Below the pieces are notes generated by a model. It did not search any database, was not told the origin of the DNA, and saw nothing but the letters and a program-made list of their open reading frames with translations. The position numbers were made by a program, and so were the translations under genes. This document shows positions 42,241-50,900 of a stretch of DNA of 64,000 bases, in pieces. The DNA comes from Streptomyces klenkii. Its GTDB lineage: Bacteria > Actinomycetota > Actinomycetes > Streptomycetales > Streptomycetaceae. Positions within the stretch are counted from its first letter, which is position 1; every line of letters starts with the position of its first letter. The stretch spans positions 310,001-374,000 of the forward strand of contig NZ_RBAM01000003.1 in NCBI RefSeq assembly GCF_003626645.1, in the 5' to 3' direction.

Positions 42241-43287
42241 ATGAGCGGTCTGAATCTTGATGACTTCGCCACGCTGATCGAGCGCCCGGACCCGGGCGTC
42301 CGGCGGGACGCGGAGGAGCGGCGGGAGCGCCTCGGGCTGCGGCCCGCCGCGCTGGGGCGGCTGGACGAGCTCGCCGAGTGGCTCGCGGCCGCGCAGGGGG
42401 CCGTGCCGGTCAAGCCGGTGGAGCAGGTCACGGCGCTGGTGTTCGCGGGCGACCACGGCGTGGCGAAGCTGGGCGTGTCCGGCGGCCCGGAGGAGGGCGC
42501 GGCGGAGCTGGTCAAAAGGGCTCTCGCGGGCGAGAGCGCGGGCGCCGTCCTCGCCCGCCGCGCCGGCGCGCGCCTCCGCATCGTCGACATGGCCGTCGAC
42601 TGCGACCCCGCCGAGCTGCCGGAGGAAGTGACCCGCCACCGCGTCCGGCGCGGTTCCGGCCGTCTCGACATCGAGGACGCGCTGACGGCCGAGGAGGCGG
42701 AGGCCGCGTTCCGTACGGGCATGGCGATCGCCGACGAGGAGGCGGACTCGGGCACCGACCTGGTGGTCCTGGGCGACCTGAGCGTGGGCGGCACCACCGC
42801 CGCGGGCACGCTGATCGGCGCGCTGTGCGGCACGGACGCCTCGGTGGTGACGGGCCGCGGCGGCTTCGGCATCGACGACCTGGCGTGGATGCGCAAGTGC
42901 GCGGCGATACGCGACGGCCTGCGCCGGGCCCGCCCGGTCCTGGGCGACCAGCTGGAGCTGCTGGCGGCGACGGGCGGCGCGGATCTGGCCGCCGCCACGG
43001 GCTTCCTGCTCCAGAGCGCGGTCCGCCGGACCCCGGTGATCCTCGACGGAGTCGTCTCCGCGGCGTGCGCGCTGGTCGCGCAGCGGGTCGCGTTCCGCGC
43101 CCCGGACTGGTGGCTGGCGGGTCAGGCCAGCGGCGACCCGGCGCAGGCGAAGGCGCTCGACCGGATGGCGCTCAACCCTTTGCTCGATCATGGCGTCACT
43201 GTGGGCGAAGGGACGGGGGCGCTGCTCGCTCTGCCACTGGTGCAGGCGGCCGCGGCCCTGGCGGCGGAACTTCCCGAGCGCGGCTGA
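42241..43287 (+). CDS. cobT: Nicotinate-nucleotide--dimethylbenzimidazole phosphoribosyltransferase
   Basis: A 348-residue enzyme making alpha-ribazole phosphate for the lower ligand of cobalamin. Family blocks: FAGDHGVAKLGVS (about 65-77), GDLSVGGTTAAGT (about 176-188), GRGGFGIDD, PVILDGVVSAA near 260 and GEGTGALLALPL near the C-terminus containing the catalytic glutamate. No cobalamin riboswitch was seen upstream; the preceding gap is repeat sequence. cobS lies 3.3 kb downstream with three unrelated genes between. Confidence 0.94.
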   Translation: MSGLNLDDFATLIERPDPGVRRDAEERRERLGLRPAALGRLDELAEWLAAAQGAVPVKPVEQVTALVFAGDHGVAKLGVSGGPEEGAAELVKRALAGESAGAVLARRAGARLRIVDMAVDCDPAELPEEVTRHRVRRGSGRLDIEDALTAEEAEAAFRTGMAIADEEADSGTDLVVLGDLSVGGTTAAGTLIGALCGTDASVVTGRGGFGIDDLAWMRKCAAIRDGLRRARPVLGDQLELLAATGGADLAAATGFLLQSAVRRTPVILDGVVSAACALVAQRVAFRAPDWWLAGQASGDPAQAKALDRMALNPLLDHGVTVGEGTGALLALPLVQAAAALAAELPERG

Positions 43288-43377
43288 CCTCCCCGGCGGC
43301 CGGCGTGGGGGGAGCACGGAAACGGAACCCGTCGCAGACAGTGCCCTGAACGGTTGTCTTTCATGGGAGAAGTCCGC

Positions 43378-45129
43378 TTGACTCCGGATGAGGTCGCGCC
43401 GGGCGGCCAGAGGCCACGGCGCGCCGCCGCTTTCGCCGTGTGGTACCTGCGCTGCGTCACGTTCGTCAATCTGCTCAGCGCGGTGTGGGTGTCGTTCGGC
43501 GCGGGCATCCGGCACCACAACGAGGACGAGTTCTTCACGCCGTACTTGCTGACGGCGGGCTTCGCGTCGGCGCTGTGGTCGTTCGTGATGGCGGTGACGC
43601 TGCGCCGGCGCAAGCGCGCCTCCTGGATCCTGAACCTGGTGCTGTCCGGGCTGTTCCTGGTGTTCATGGCGACGCTCATGTTCGACCCGGAGTTCAACGA
43701 GCATGCGCTGAACTGGTTCTCGCTGGTGGCCACCGGCCTCTTCGTGGCCGCGCTGCTGGCGGGCCGCACGGAGTTCTACGCCAAGGGCGACCGGTCGAAC
43801 CCGAAGCTGGCGGCGATCGTCGCGGTGGTGGGCCTGCTGGTCACCTCGCTGACGGCGGCCCTGCTGGTGCGGGCGGCGAACGACGCCCCGGACGAGTTCC
43901 GGGCGTCGTTCTTCGACCGCTGGCACTACGGCTTCATGCGGCTGATCTCGCTCCAGGTCGACGAGAGCGCCTATCCGGGCCTCAGCGTCCCGGGCTGGGT
44001 GGACGTCACGATCAACGCGATGAGCACGCTCCTGCTGCTGCTCGTGGTGTACGCGGCGTTCCGGGCCCGGCGCGCCACCGACCCGCTCACCGCCGGCGAC
44101 GAGGAGAGGCTGCGCGCCCTGCTCGACCGGCACGGCGACCGCGACTCGCTGGGCTATTTCGCGCTGCGCCGCGAGAAGAGCGTGATCTGGTCGCCCAGCG
44201 GCAAGGCGGCGGTGACGTACCGCGTGGTGGGCGGGGTCTCGCTGGCCTCCGGCGATCCGATCGGCGACCCCGAGGCCTGGCCGGGTGCGATAGAGCCGTG
44301 GCTGGCGGAGGCGCGCGAGCACGGCTGGATCCCGGCGGTGATGGGGGCGAGCGAGGAGGGCGGCACGATCTACGCGCGCCACGGCCTGGACGCCCTGGAG
44401 CTCGGCGACGAGGCGATCGTGGACACCGCGGAGTTCACCCTCGACGGCCGCGCCATGCGCACGGTCCGGCAGGCGTACAACCGCGTCAAGCGCGCGGGCT
44501 ACACGGTGCGGATCCGGCGCCACGAGGACATCCCCGACGACGAGATGGCGCGGCTGCTGACGCGCGCCGACGACTGGCGCGACGGGGCGACCGAGCGCGG
44601 CTTCTCGATGGCGCTCGGCCGGCTCGGCGACGCCCTCGACGGCCGCTGCGTGATGCTGGAGTGCCATGACGGCGAGGGCGAGCTGCGGGCGCTGCTGAGC
44701 TTCGTGCCGTGGGGGCCCAAGGGGCTGTCGCTGGATCTGATGCGGCGCGACCGCGACTCCGAGAACGGCCTGATGGAGTTCATGGTCATCGAGCTGTTGC
44801 AGCAGGCGAAGGGGCTCGGCATCACCCAGGTGTCGCTGAACTTCGCGATGTTCCGGTCGGTCTTCGAGCGCGGCTCGCGGCTGGGCGCGGGGCCGGTGCT
44901 GCGGGCGTGGCGCTCGCTGCTGAGCTTCTTCTCCCGGTGGTGGCAGATCGAGTCGCTGTACCGAGCAAATGCGAAGTACCGCCCCATCTGGGAGCCTCGT
45001 TTCATGCTGTTCGAGAAGAGCAGCGATCTGCTGCGGATCGGCATCGCGAGCGCACGCGCCGAGGGCTTCCTGGAGGCCCCCGGCCTGCCCAAGTGGCTCA
45101 ACCGCAAGCACCTGGAGAGCCGGCGATGA
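43378..45129 (+). CDS. MprF-like phosphatidylglycerol lysyltransferase-domain membrane protein
   Basis: About 583 residues. Five to seven transmembrane helices in the first 230 residues, then a cytoplasmic DUF2156/LPG-synthase C-terminal domain made of tandem GNAT-like folds (blocks RREKSVIWSPSG, GDPIGDPEAW, AYNRVKRAGYTVRIRR, GITQVSLNFAMFR). MprF enzymes transfer an amino acid from tRNA to phosphatidylglycerol, reducing sensitivity to cationic peptides; which amino acid is unknown. TTG 43378 is favoured by GGGAGA six bases ahead; ATG 43363 is the alternative. The stop overlaps the next start (ATGA). Confidence 0.87.
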   Translation: MTPDEVAPGGQRPRRAAAFAVWYLRCVTFVNLLSAVWVSFGAGIRHHNEDEFFTPYLLTAGFASALWSFVMAVTLRRRKRASWILNLVLSGLFLVFMATLMFDPEFNEHALNWFSLVATGLFVAALLAGRTEFYAKGDRSNPKLAAIVAVVGLLVTSLTAALLVRAANDAPDEFRASFFDRWHYGFMRLISLQVDESAYPGLSVPGWVDVTINAMSTLLLLLVVYAAFRARRATDPLTAGDEERLRALLDRHGDRDSLGYFALRREKSVIWSPSGKAAVTYRVVGGVSLASGDPIGDPEAWPGAIEPWLAEAREHGWIPAVMGASEEGGTIYARHGLDALELGDEAIVDTAEFTLDGRAMRTVRQAYNRVKRAGYTVRIRRHEDIPDDEMARLLTRADDWRDGATERGFSMALGRLGDALDGRCVMLECHDGEGELRALLSFVPWGPKGLSLDLMRRDRDSENGLMEFMVIELLQQAKGLGITQVSLNFAMFRSVFERGSRLGAGPVLRAWRSLLSFFSRWWQIESLYRANAKYRPIWEPRFMLFEKSSDLLRIGIASARAEGFLEAPGLPKWLNRKHLESRR

Positions 45130-45863
45130 ACCGGGCGGCGCTGCGTCGCGCCGCGCGCACCGAGTGGGGCCCGCTGGCCGGGACCGTCCGGCGGACGCTC
45201 GTACGCAAGGGGATCCGGGCGATCCCGATGACGCTCGCGGCCGTCGCGCTGACGGCCGTCTTCCAGATCGTCCAGAACCAGTCGTGGGGCTTCGAGCCGG
45301 TGCAGAAGATCGGCTCGGTGCAGGCGCAGCTGACCTGGTGGGTCGCCCTTCTGCGGACGCCGCTGTCGTTGTTCGTCCCGGCGCTGGACCTGCCGGTGTG
45401 GGGCGCGCTGGCGCAGGTCCTGCTGGTCTTCGGCATCGCGGAGATCTGCCTGGGCCGGTGGCGCACGCTGGCCATCTCGTACGTGGCGACGCTCGCCGGG
45501 ACGATGTACGCGCGGCTGGCGATCCACATCGGGCCGGACTCGGTGTTCGGGCTGCCGGCCGAGGCCGCGAAGGTCGTGGACACCGGCCCGTCGGCGGCCG
45601 TCGTGGGGCTGGCGGTCTTCGTCACCTGGCGCTACCGGGCCTGGTGCACCTGCGCCGTGGTCGTCGTGGCGATGGTGACGGAAGCGCTGCTCAAGCCGAA
45701 TCTGGCGGGCAAGGAGCACATCGCGGCCGTGGCCGCGGTGCTGGTGGTGTGCGCGGTGGACGAGGTGCGGCGAAGACGGCGCGCGGCCCGCGCGGACGGG
45801 GGCGTTCCGCCGTGCGGGCGCGGTCACGGTCAGCGGTCGGGGGCGCCGGCCAGCAGATCGTGA
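45126..45863 (+). CDS. Rhomboid-like membrane protein
   Basis: A 245-residue polytopic protein with about six hydrophobic segments. Toward the C-terminus a Ser in DTGPSAAVVG and a His in GKEHIAAVAAV sit in consecutive membrane helices in rhomboid order, while the HGN-type motif in the second helix is absent. It fits the rhomboid-like actinobacterial group rather than classical rhomboids, so proteolysis is uncertain. It is coupled to the MprF-like gene by an ATGA overlap, and its last 34 bases overlap the 3' end of the convergent gene on the other strand. Confidence 0.82.
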   Translation: MNRAALRRAARTEWGPLAGTVRRTLVRKGIRAIPMTLAAVALTAVFQIVQNQSWGFEPVQKIGSVQAQLTWWVALLRTPLSLFVPALDLPVWGALAQVLLVFGIAEICLGRWRTLAISYVATLAGTMYARLAIHIGPDSVFGLPAEAAKVVDTGPSAAVVGLAVFVTWRYRAWCTCAVVVVAMVTEALLKPNLAGKEHIAAVAAVLVVCAVDEVRRRRRAARADGGVPPCGRGHGQRSGAPASRS

Positions 45864-46567
45864 ATCCTGTTGCGGACCGCTTCCCAGCGCGCGTCGTGCC
45901 GGTAGGCGCGCACGCGGGCCCGGCGGCGGGCGCGCGGGCGGTGGCGGTAGAAGCGCCGGGCCCACGGTGAGCCGGGGCGGGCCAGGCGGACGGCCCCGAC
46001 GAGGGCCACGAACGGCACCACCGCGCCGAGCAGGGCGATCCGCGGCTTGCCCTTGGCCAGGGCGAACAGCGCGATCAGGAAGTTGATCAGGACGTTGACG
46101 ACCACGAGGCCGCGGTCGTGCAGCTCCTCCGGGGTCAGCTCGTTCACCCCGAACGGCAGGAATCCGGCCAGGACGAGGCCGACGAGGGCCGCCGTCAGGA
46201 CGACGATCTCCACGCTCTTGCGGCCCTGCTCCGTCCAGTAGACGTCGTCCAGGTGCAGGACGAGTGCGAACTCGTCGAGGACGAGGCCCGCGCCCGTGCC
46301 GAACAGGACGGCCGCCGCCATGGCCCCGAAGCCGTGCCGGCCCGAGGCGACGGCCCCGAAGCCGCCGATCACCGTGAGCACGACGCCCGGCACGACGTGG
46401 TGGACGTGCAGCCCGCCCGGGCTGATGTTGCGGAAGGGGCCCCGGCCCGCGCGGATCAGGCGGGTGATGACGCGGGTCACGAGGAAGGTCAGGACGAACG
46501 CGCTCAGGGCGAGCAGCAGGGGCAGCTTGCCCGGTTCGACGATGTTGCGGCTCAACCACTGGCCCAT
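45830..46567 (-). CDS. Integral membrane protein with HVHH and DDVYW motifs
   Basis: A 245-residue protein with about six transmembrane helices and a basic Arg-rich C-terminal tail (205-245). Polar residues inside or near membranes stand out: LHVHHVVPG (about 53-61), VLDEFALVLHLDDVYW (about 96-111). The clustered His and Asp residues could bind a metal. I remember similar actinobacterial proteins but no function. Convergent and overlapping with the rhomboid-like gene; divergent from cobS. Confidence 0.82.
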   Translation of the reverse strand: MGQWLSRNIVEPGKLPLLLALSAFVLTFLVTRVITRLIRAGRGPFRNISPGGLHVHHVVPGVVLTVIGGFGAVASGRHGFGAMAAAVLFGTGAGLVLDEFALVLHLDDVYWTEQGRKSVEIVVLTAALVGLVLAGFLPFGVNELTPEELHDRGLVVVNVLINFLIALFALAKGKPRIALLGAVVPFVALVGAVRLARPGSPWARRFYRHRPRARRRARVRAYRHDARWEAVRNRIHDLLAGAPDR

Positions 46568-46641
46568 GACGCTCGCACCCGCTCCCGATCGGCCCTCACC
46601 GGCAACCTACTGCCCGTGGGTGGCCGGATAGTGTGCCCGCG

Positions 46642-47439
46642 ATGACCGACACGACACCCGGGCGCGCCACTGCCGGCGACGCCCTCCGCTTCGCCTTCGG
46701 CACGCTCACCGTGCTGCCCGTCCGCCTCACGCGCTGGGACCGCGCCGCGGCGCGCGGCGGCATGCTCGCGGCGCCGCTGGCTGGGCTGGCGGTGGGAGCG
46801 GCTTCCGCGGCGGCCGGCCTGCTCCTCCTGGCCCTGGGCTCGGGCCCGCTGCCGGCGGCGGTGGCGGCGGTCGCCGTACCGGCGGTCCTCACCCGCGGCC
46901 TGCACCTGGACGGGCTGGCGGACGTCGCCGACGGGCTGGGCAGCGGGAAGCCGGCGGACGACGCGCTGCGCATCATGAAGCAGTCGGACATCGGGCCGTT
47001 CGGCGTCGTCACGCTCCTCCTCGTCCTGCTGGCGCAGGTGGCGGCGCTGTCCGGGGCGTACGCGGCGTCGCCGCTGCGGGGCGCGCTCGCGGCGCTCACG
47101 GCGGCCGTGACCGCCCGCTGCGCCATGACGCTCGCGTGCCGCCCGTCCGTGCCGGCGGCCCGGCCGGAGGGGCTGGGGGCCGCTGTGGCGGGCGCGGTAC
47201 CGGCCGGCGGTGCGGCGGCCGTGGCGCTGGTGGTTCCGGCCTCCTGTGCTGCCTGGGGCGCCTTCCTGGGCCCGTACGGGGCGGCCCACGCGGCCGCTGC
47301 GGCCGCTGCGGGCCTCCTGTGCGCGGAACTCCTCCTGCGGCGCTGCGTACGCCGCTTCGGCGGCGTGACGGGAGACGTCTTCGGCGCCCTCGCGGAAACG
47401 GCGGCGACGGCGGCGCTGGTGGCCCTGACCCTGGGCTAG
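46642..47439 (+). CDS. cobS: Adenosylcobinamide-GDP ribazoletransferase
   Basis: A 265-residue membrane enzyme that joins adenosylcobinamide-GDP to alpha-ribazole, the last step of the cobalamin nucleotide loop. Family blocks: FGTLTVLPV near the start, the metal-binding LHLDGLADVADGLGSG (about 91-106) and IMKQSDIGPFGVV (about 114-126). Six to seven hydrophobic segments follow. ATG 46642 chosen over GTG 46633. Divergent from the HVHH membrane protein gene. Confidence 0.92.
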   Translation: MTDTTPGRATAGDALRFAFGTLTVLPVRLTRWDRAAARGGMLAAPLAGLAVGAASAAAGLLLLALGSGPLPAAVAAVAVPAVLTRGLHLDGLADVADGLGSGKPADDALRIMKQSDIGPFGVVTLLLVLLAQVAALSGAYAASPLRGALAALTAAVTARCAMTLACRPSVPAARPEGLGAAVAGAVPAGGAAAVALVVPASCAAWGAFLGPYGAAHAAAAAAAGLLCAELLLRRCVRRFGGVTGDVFGALAETAATAALVALTLG

Positions 47440-47614
47440 GCGGGCACCGGCGGCCGGGCCGTCCGCCGGGCCGCGTCGCCGGCCCGGCCGAAACCGGCCA
47501 AGTCGACACGACACCGCCAAAGCCCCCGGCAGAGGCACCGCATACGATGCCCGGGGTGCGGCCGGCCCACCCGCTCGGCCGAGGAAACTCAACGGAAGTA
47601 GGGACCCCACCACC

Positions 47615-49144
47615 GTGTCTGCTCTGACTCTCAGCACTTCCAGTGCGGCGACGCTGCGCGCGGACGCCATCGTCGTCGGCGTGGCGAAGGGCCCGAAGGG
47701 CCCCGTCGTCGCCCCCGGCGCCGAAGCCGTGGACAAGGCCTTCGACGGCAAGCTGGCCGGCGTCCTGGAGACGCTCGGCGCCACCGGCGCCGAGGGGGAG
47801 AGCACCAAGCTCCCCGCCCCTTCCGGGCTGAAGGCCCCGGTCGTGCTGGCGGTCGGCCTCGGCGACGCCCCGGCGAAGGACGACTCCTTCGGCTACGAGG
47901 CCCTGCGCCGCGCCGCGGGCACCGCGGCCCGCGCGCTGACCGGCACCAAGAAGGCCGGCTTCGCCCTGCCCGTCGAGGACGCCGAGGCGGCCTCCGCCGT
48001 GGCGGAGGGCGCCCTGCTGGGTGCCTACTCCTACCGCCCGGGCGGCAACGGCTCGGCCAAGAAGGACGACAAGGCCGCTAAGAGCGCTCCGCTCGCCGAG
48101 ATCGCCCTGCTCGGCGCCAAGCCGCGCGACAAGGCGTTCAAGGCCGCCGCCGACCGCGCCGTGACCGTGGCGGACGAGATCAACAAGGCGCGCGACCTGG
48201 TCAACATGCCGCCGAACGACCTCGACCCGAAGACGTTCGCCGCCGCGGCCCAGACCGCCGGCAAGGAGTTCGGCCTCAAGGTCGAGGTGCTGGACGAGAA
48301 GGCCCTGCTCAAGGGCGGCTTCGGCGGCATCATGGGCGTCGGCCGCGGCTCGGACGCCCCGCCGCGCCTGGTGCGGATCGCCTACACCCACGCGAAGGCG
48401 GAGAAGACCCTCGCGTTCGTCGGCAAGGGCATCACGTACGACTCGGGCGGCATCTCCCTGAAGCCGGCCGGCCACAACGAGACCATGAAGTGCGACATGG
48501 CCGGCGCCGCCGCCGTGTTCGCCGCGGTCGTGGCGGCCGCCCGCCTGGGCCTGAAGGTCAACGTGACGGGCTGGCTCGCCCTCGCGGAGAACATGCCGTC
48601 CGGCTCGGCCACCCGCCCGGGCGACGTCCTGAAGATGTACGGCGGCAAGACCGTCGAGGTCCTCAACACGGACGCCGAGGGCCGCCTGGTCCTGGGCGAC
48701 GCCCTGGCCCGCGCCTCGGAGGAGAACCCGGACGCGATCGTCGACGTCGCGACCCTGACGGGCGCCATGGTGCTCGCGCTGGGCAACCGCACCTTCGGGA
48801 TCATGGCCAACGACGACGCGTTCCGCACGTCGCTGTACGAGATCGCCGAGGAGGTCGGCGAGCAGGCGTGGCCGATGCCGCTCCCCGCCGAGCTGCGCAA
48901 GGCCATGGACTCCCCGGTCGCCGACTTCGCCAACATGGGCGAGCGGATGGGCGGCGGCCTGCTCGCGGGCATCTTCCTGAAGGAGTTCGTGGGCGAGGGC
49001 ATCACCTGGGCCCACCTGGACATCGCGGGCCCGGCGTACCACGAGAGCGCCCCGTTCGGCTACACCCCCAAGGGCGGCACCGGCTCGGCGATCCGCACCC
49101 TGGTCCGGCTCGCGGAGCACACCGCCGCCGGCGACCTCGGCTGA
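47615..49144 (+). CDS. pepA: Leucyl aminopeptidase (M17)
   Basis: A 509-residue cytosolic di-metal aminopeptidase. The N-terminal macro-like domain covers 1-190. The catalytic C-terminal domain has GKGITYDSGGISLKP (metal Lys and Asp), MKCDMAGAAAV, and the signature NTDAEGRLVL (about 350-359). It removes N-terminal residues from peptides and also Cys-Gly in glutathione-like turnover. GTG start. Located 175 bases after cobS, probably with its own promoter. Confidence 0.95.
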   Translation: MSALTLSTSSAATLRADAIVVGVAKGPKGPVVAPGAEAVDKAFDGKLAGVLETLGATGAEGESTKLPAPSGLKAPVVLAVGLGDAPAKDDSFGYEALRRAAGTAARALTGTKKAGFALPVEDAEAASAVAEGALLGAYSYRPGGNGSAKKDDKAAKSAPLAEIALLGAKPRDKAFKAAADRAVTVADEINKARDLVNMPPNDLDPKTFAAAAQTAGKEFGLKVEVLDEKALLKGGFGGIMGVGRGSDAPPRLVRIAYTHAKAEKTLAFVGKGITYDSGGISLKPAGHNETMKCDMAGAAAVFAAVVAAARLGLKVNVTGWLALAENMPSGSATRPGDVLKMYGGKTVEVLNTDAEGRLVLGDALARASEENPDAIVDVATLTGAMVLALGNRTFGIMANDDAFRTSLYEIAEEVGEQAWPMPLPAELRKAMDSPVADFANMGERMGGGLLAGIFLKEFVGEGITWAHLDIAGPAYHESAPFGYTPKGGTGSAIRTLVRLAEHTAAGDLG

Positions 49145-49462
49145 GCCTCCCGCGAGGCTCGCACCGGGCTCGTACGCGCTCCGTACGGCCGCCCGGCCCC
49201 GCGGCTTTTGCCCGGGGCCGGGCGGATTCCGTTCGCCCGTAACGAAAACCCCGGCCCGTACGCGCGAGTAACCCCCGAACGTGACGCAACAGTCGCCTCT
49301 CGGACCGGCCCGGCGTCCCGCCGTCCGTCAACAAATGCGAAGATGTTGTCTCGGCAGGACAGGGCCCCCTTAATCACAGGGCCGAAGAAACGCGGCCGAA
49401 CGACAGCCGCCGCCCGGTCATCGGTGACCGGATCCGGCGTATCCATGCATGGAGGACGTGAC
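49145..49462 (+). other. 318-base gap between pepA and lpdA
   Basis: No gene recognised. It contains a weak dyad CAACA-N10-TGTTG (49329-49348) and a possible promoter, TTGTCT (49346-49351) followed after 17-18 bases by CTTAATC (49369-49375). These would drive lpdA. Nothing else stands out. Confidence 0.4.
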
Positions 49463-50851
49463 GTGGCGAACGACGCCAGCACCGTTTTCGACCTAGTGAT
49501 CCTCGGAGGCGGTAGCGGCGGTTACGCCGCTGCCCTGCGCGGAGCGCAGCTGGGTCTGGACGTCGCCCTGATCGAGAAGAACAAGCTTGGCGGGACCTGC
49601 CTGCACAACGGCTGCATCCCCACCAAGGCGCTGCTGCACGCCGGTGAGGTCGCGGACCAGGCTCGCGAGAGCGAGCAGTTCGGCGTCAAGGCCACCTTCG
49701 AGGGCATCGACATCGAGGGCGTCCACAAGTACAAGGACGACGTGATCGCCGGCCTGTACAAGGGCCTGCAGGGTCTGGTCGCCTCCCGCAAGGTGACGTA
49801 CATCGAGGGCGAGGGCCGCCTGTCGTCCCCGACCTCCGTCGACGTGAACGGCCGGCGCGTCCAGGGCCGCCACGTGCTGCTCGCGACCGGCTCCGTGCCG
49901 AAGTCGCTGCCGGGCCTGGAGATCGACGGCAACCGCATCATCTCCTCGGACCACGCGCTCGTCCTGGACCGCGTGCCGAAGTCCGCGATCATCCTGGGCG
50001 GCGGCGTCATCGGCGTCGAGTTCGCCTCCGCGTGGAAGTCGTTCGGCACCGACGTCACCATCGTCGAGGGCCTGAAGCACCTCGTCCCGGTCGAGGACGA
50101 GAACAGCTCCAAGCTGCTGGAGCGCGCGTTCCGCAAGCGCGGCATCAAGTTCAACCTCGGCACCTTCTTCCAGAAGGCGGAGTACACCGCCGACGGCGTC
50201 AAGGTCACCCTTGCGGACGGCAAGGAGTTCGAGGCCGAGGTGCTGCTGGTCGCCATCGGCCGCGGCCCGGTCTCCCAGGGCCTGGGCTACGAGGAGCAGG
50301 GCGTCGCGATGGACCGCGGCTACGTCCTGGTCGACGAGTACATGCGCACCAACGTGCCGACCATCTCGGCCGTCGGTGACCTCGTCCCGACCCTCCAGCT
50401 CGCGCACGTCGGCTTCGCAGAGGGCATCCTGGTTGCGGAGCGGCTGGCCGGTCTCAACCCCGTGCCGGTCGACTACGACGGCGTGCCGCGCGTCACGTAC
50501 TGCCACCCCGAGGTCGCTTCGGTCGGCATCACCGAGGCGAAGGCCAAGGAGCTGTACGGCGCCGACAAGGTCGTCGCTCTGAAGTACAACCTCGCGGGCA
50601 ACGGCAAGAGCAAGATCCTCAAGACCGCGGGCGAGATCAAGCTCGTCCAGGTCAAGGATGGTGCCGTGGTCGGCGTCCACATGGTCGGCGACCGCATGGG
50701 TGAGCAGGTCGGCGAAGCCCAGCTGATCTACAACTGGGAGGCGCTGCCGGCCGAGGTCGCGCAGCTCATCCACGCGCACCCGACGCAGAACGAGGCTCTG
50801 GGCGAGGCTCACCTGGCCCTGGCCGGCAAGCCGCTGCACTCGCACGACTAA
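49463..50851 (+). CDS. lpdA: Dihydrolipoyl dehydrogenase (E3)
   Basis: A 462-residue flavoenzyme that reoxidises dihydrolipoyl groups of 2-oxoacid dehydrogenase complexes and reduces NAD+. FAD site GGGSGGYAAA (15-24), redox disulfide C46/C51 in GGTCLHNGCIPTK, NAD site GGGVIGVEFAS (about 185-195) and the active-site HAHPTQNE near the C-terminus. GTG 49463 with GGAGG seven bases ahead. It is followed after 49 bases by the E2 gene and is likely co-transcribed. Confidence 0.96.
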   Translation: MANDASTVFDLVILGGGSGGYAAALRGAQLGLDVALIEKNKLGGTCLHNGCIPTKALLHAGEVADQARESEQFGVKATFEGIDIEGVHKYKDDVIAGLYKGLQGLVASRKVTYIEGEGRLSSPTSVDVNGRRVQGRHVLLATGSVPKSLPGLEIDGNRIISSDHALVLDRVPKSAIILGGGVIGVEFASAWKSFGTDVTIVEGLKHLVPVEDENSSKLLERAFRKRGIKFNLGTFFQKAEYTADGVKVTLADGKEFEAEVLLVAIGRGPVSQGLGYEEQGVAMDRGYVLVDEYMRTNVPTISAVGDLVPTLQLAHVGFAEGILVAERLAGLNPVPVDYDGVPRVTYCHPEVASVGITEAKAKELYGADKVVALKYNLAGNGKSKILKTAGEIKLVQVKDGAVVGVHMVGDRMGEQVGEAQLIYNWEALPAEVAQLIHAHPTQNEALGEAHLALAGKPLHSHD

Positions 50852-50900
50852 GTCCCGAGCGCACCACCATCCGCACTATTCGTAAGGAGCAACCGCAACC

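Noticed and set aside
42208..45111. Very long open frame on the minus strand (967 codons)
   Set aside because: It is antisense to cobT and the MprF-like gene, both with clear family motifs; its Arg/Gln/His-rich composition is typical of GC-rich antisense frames.
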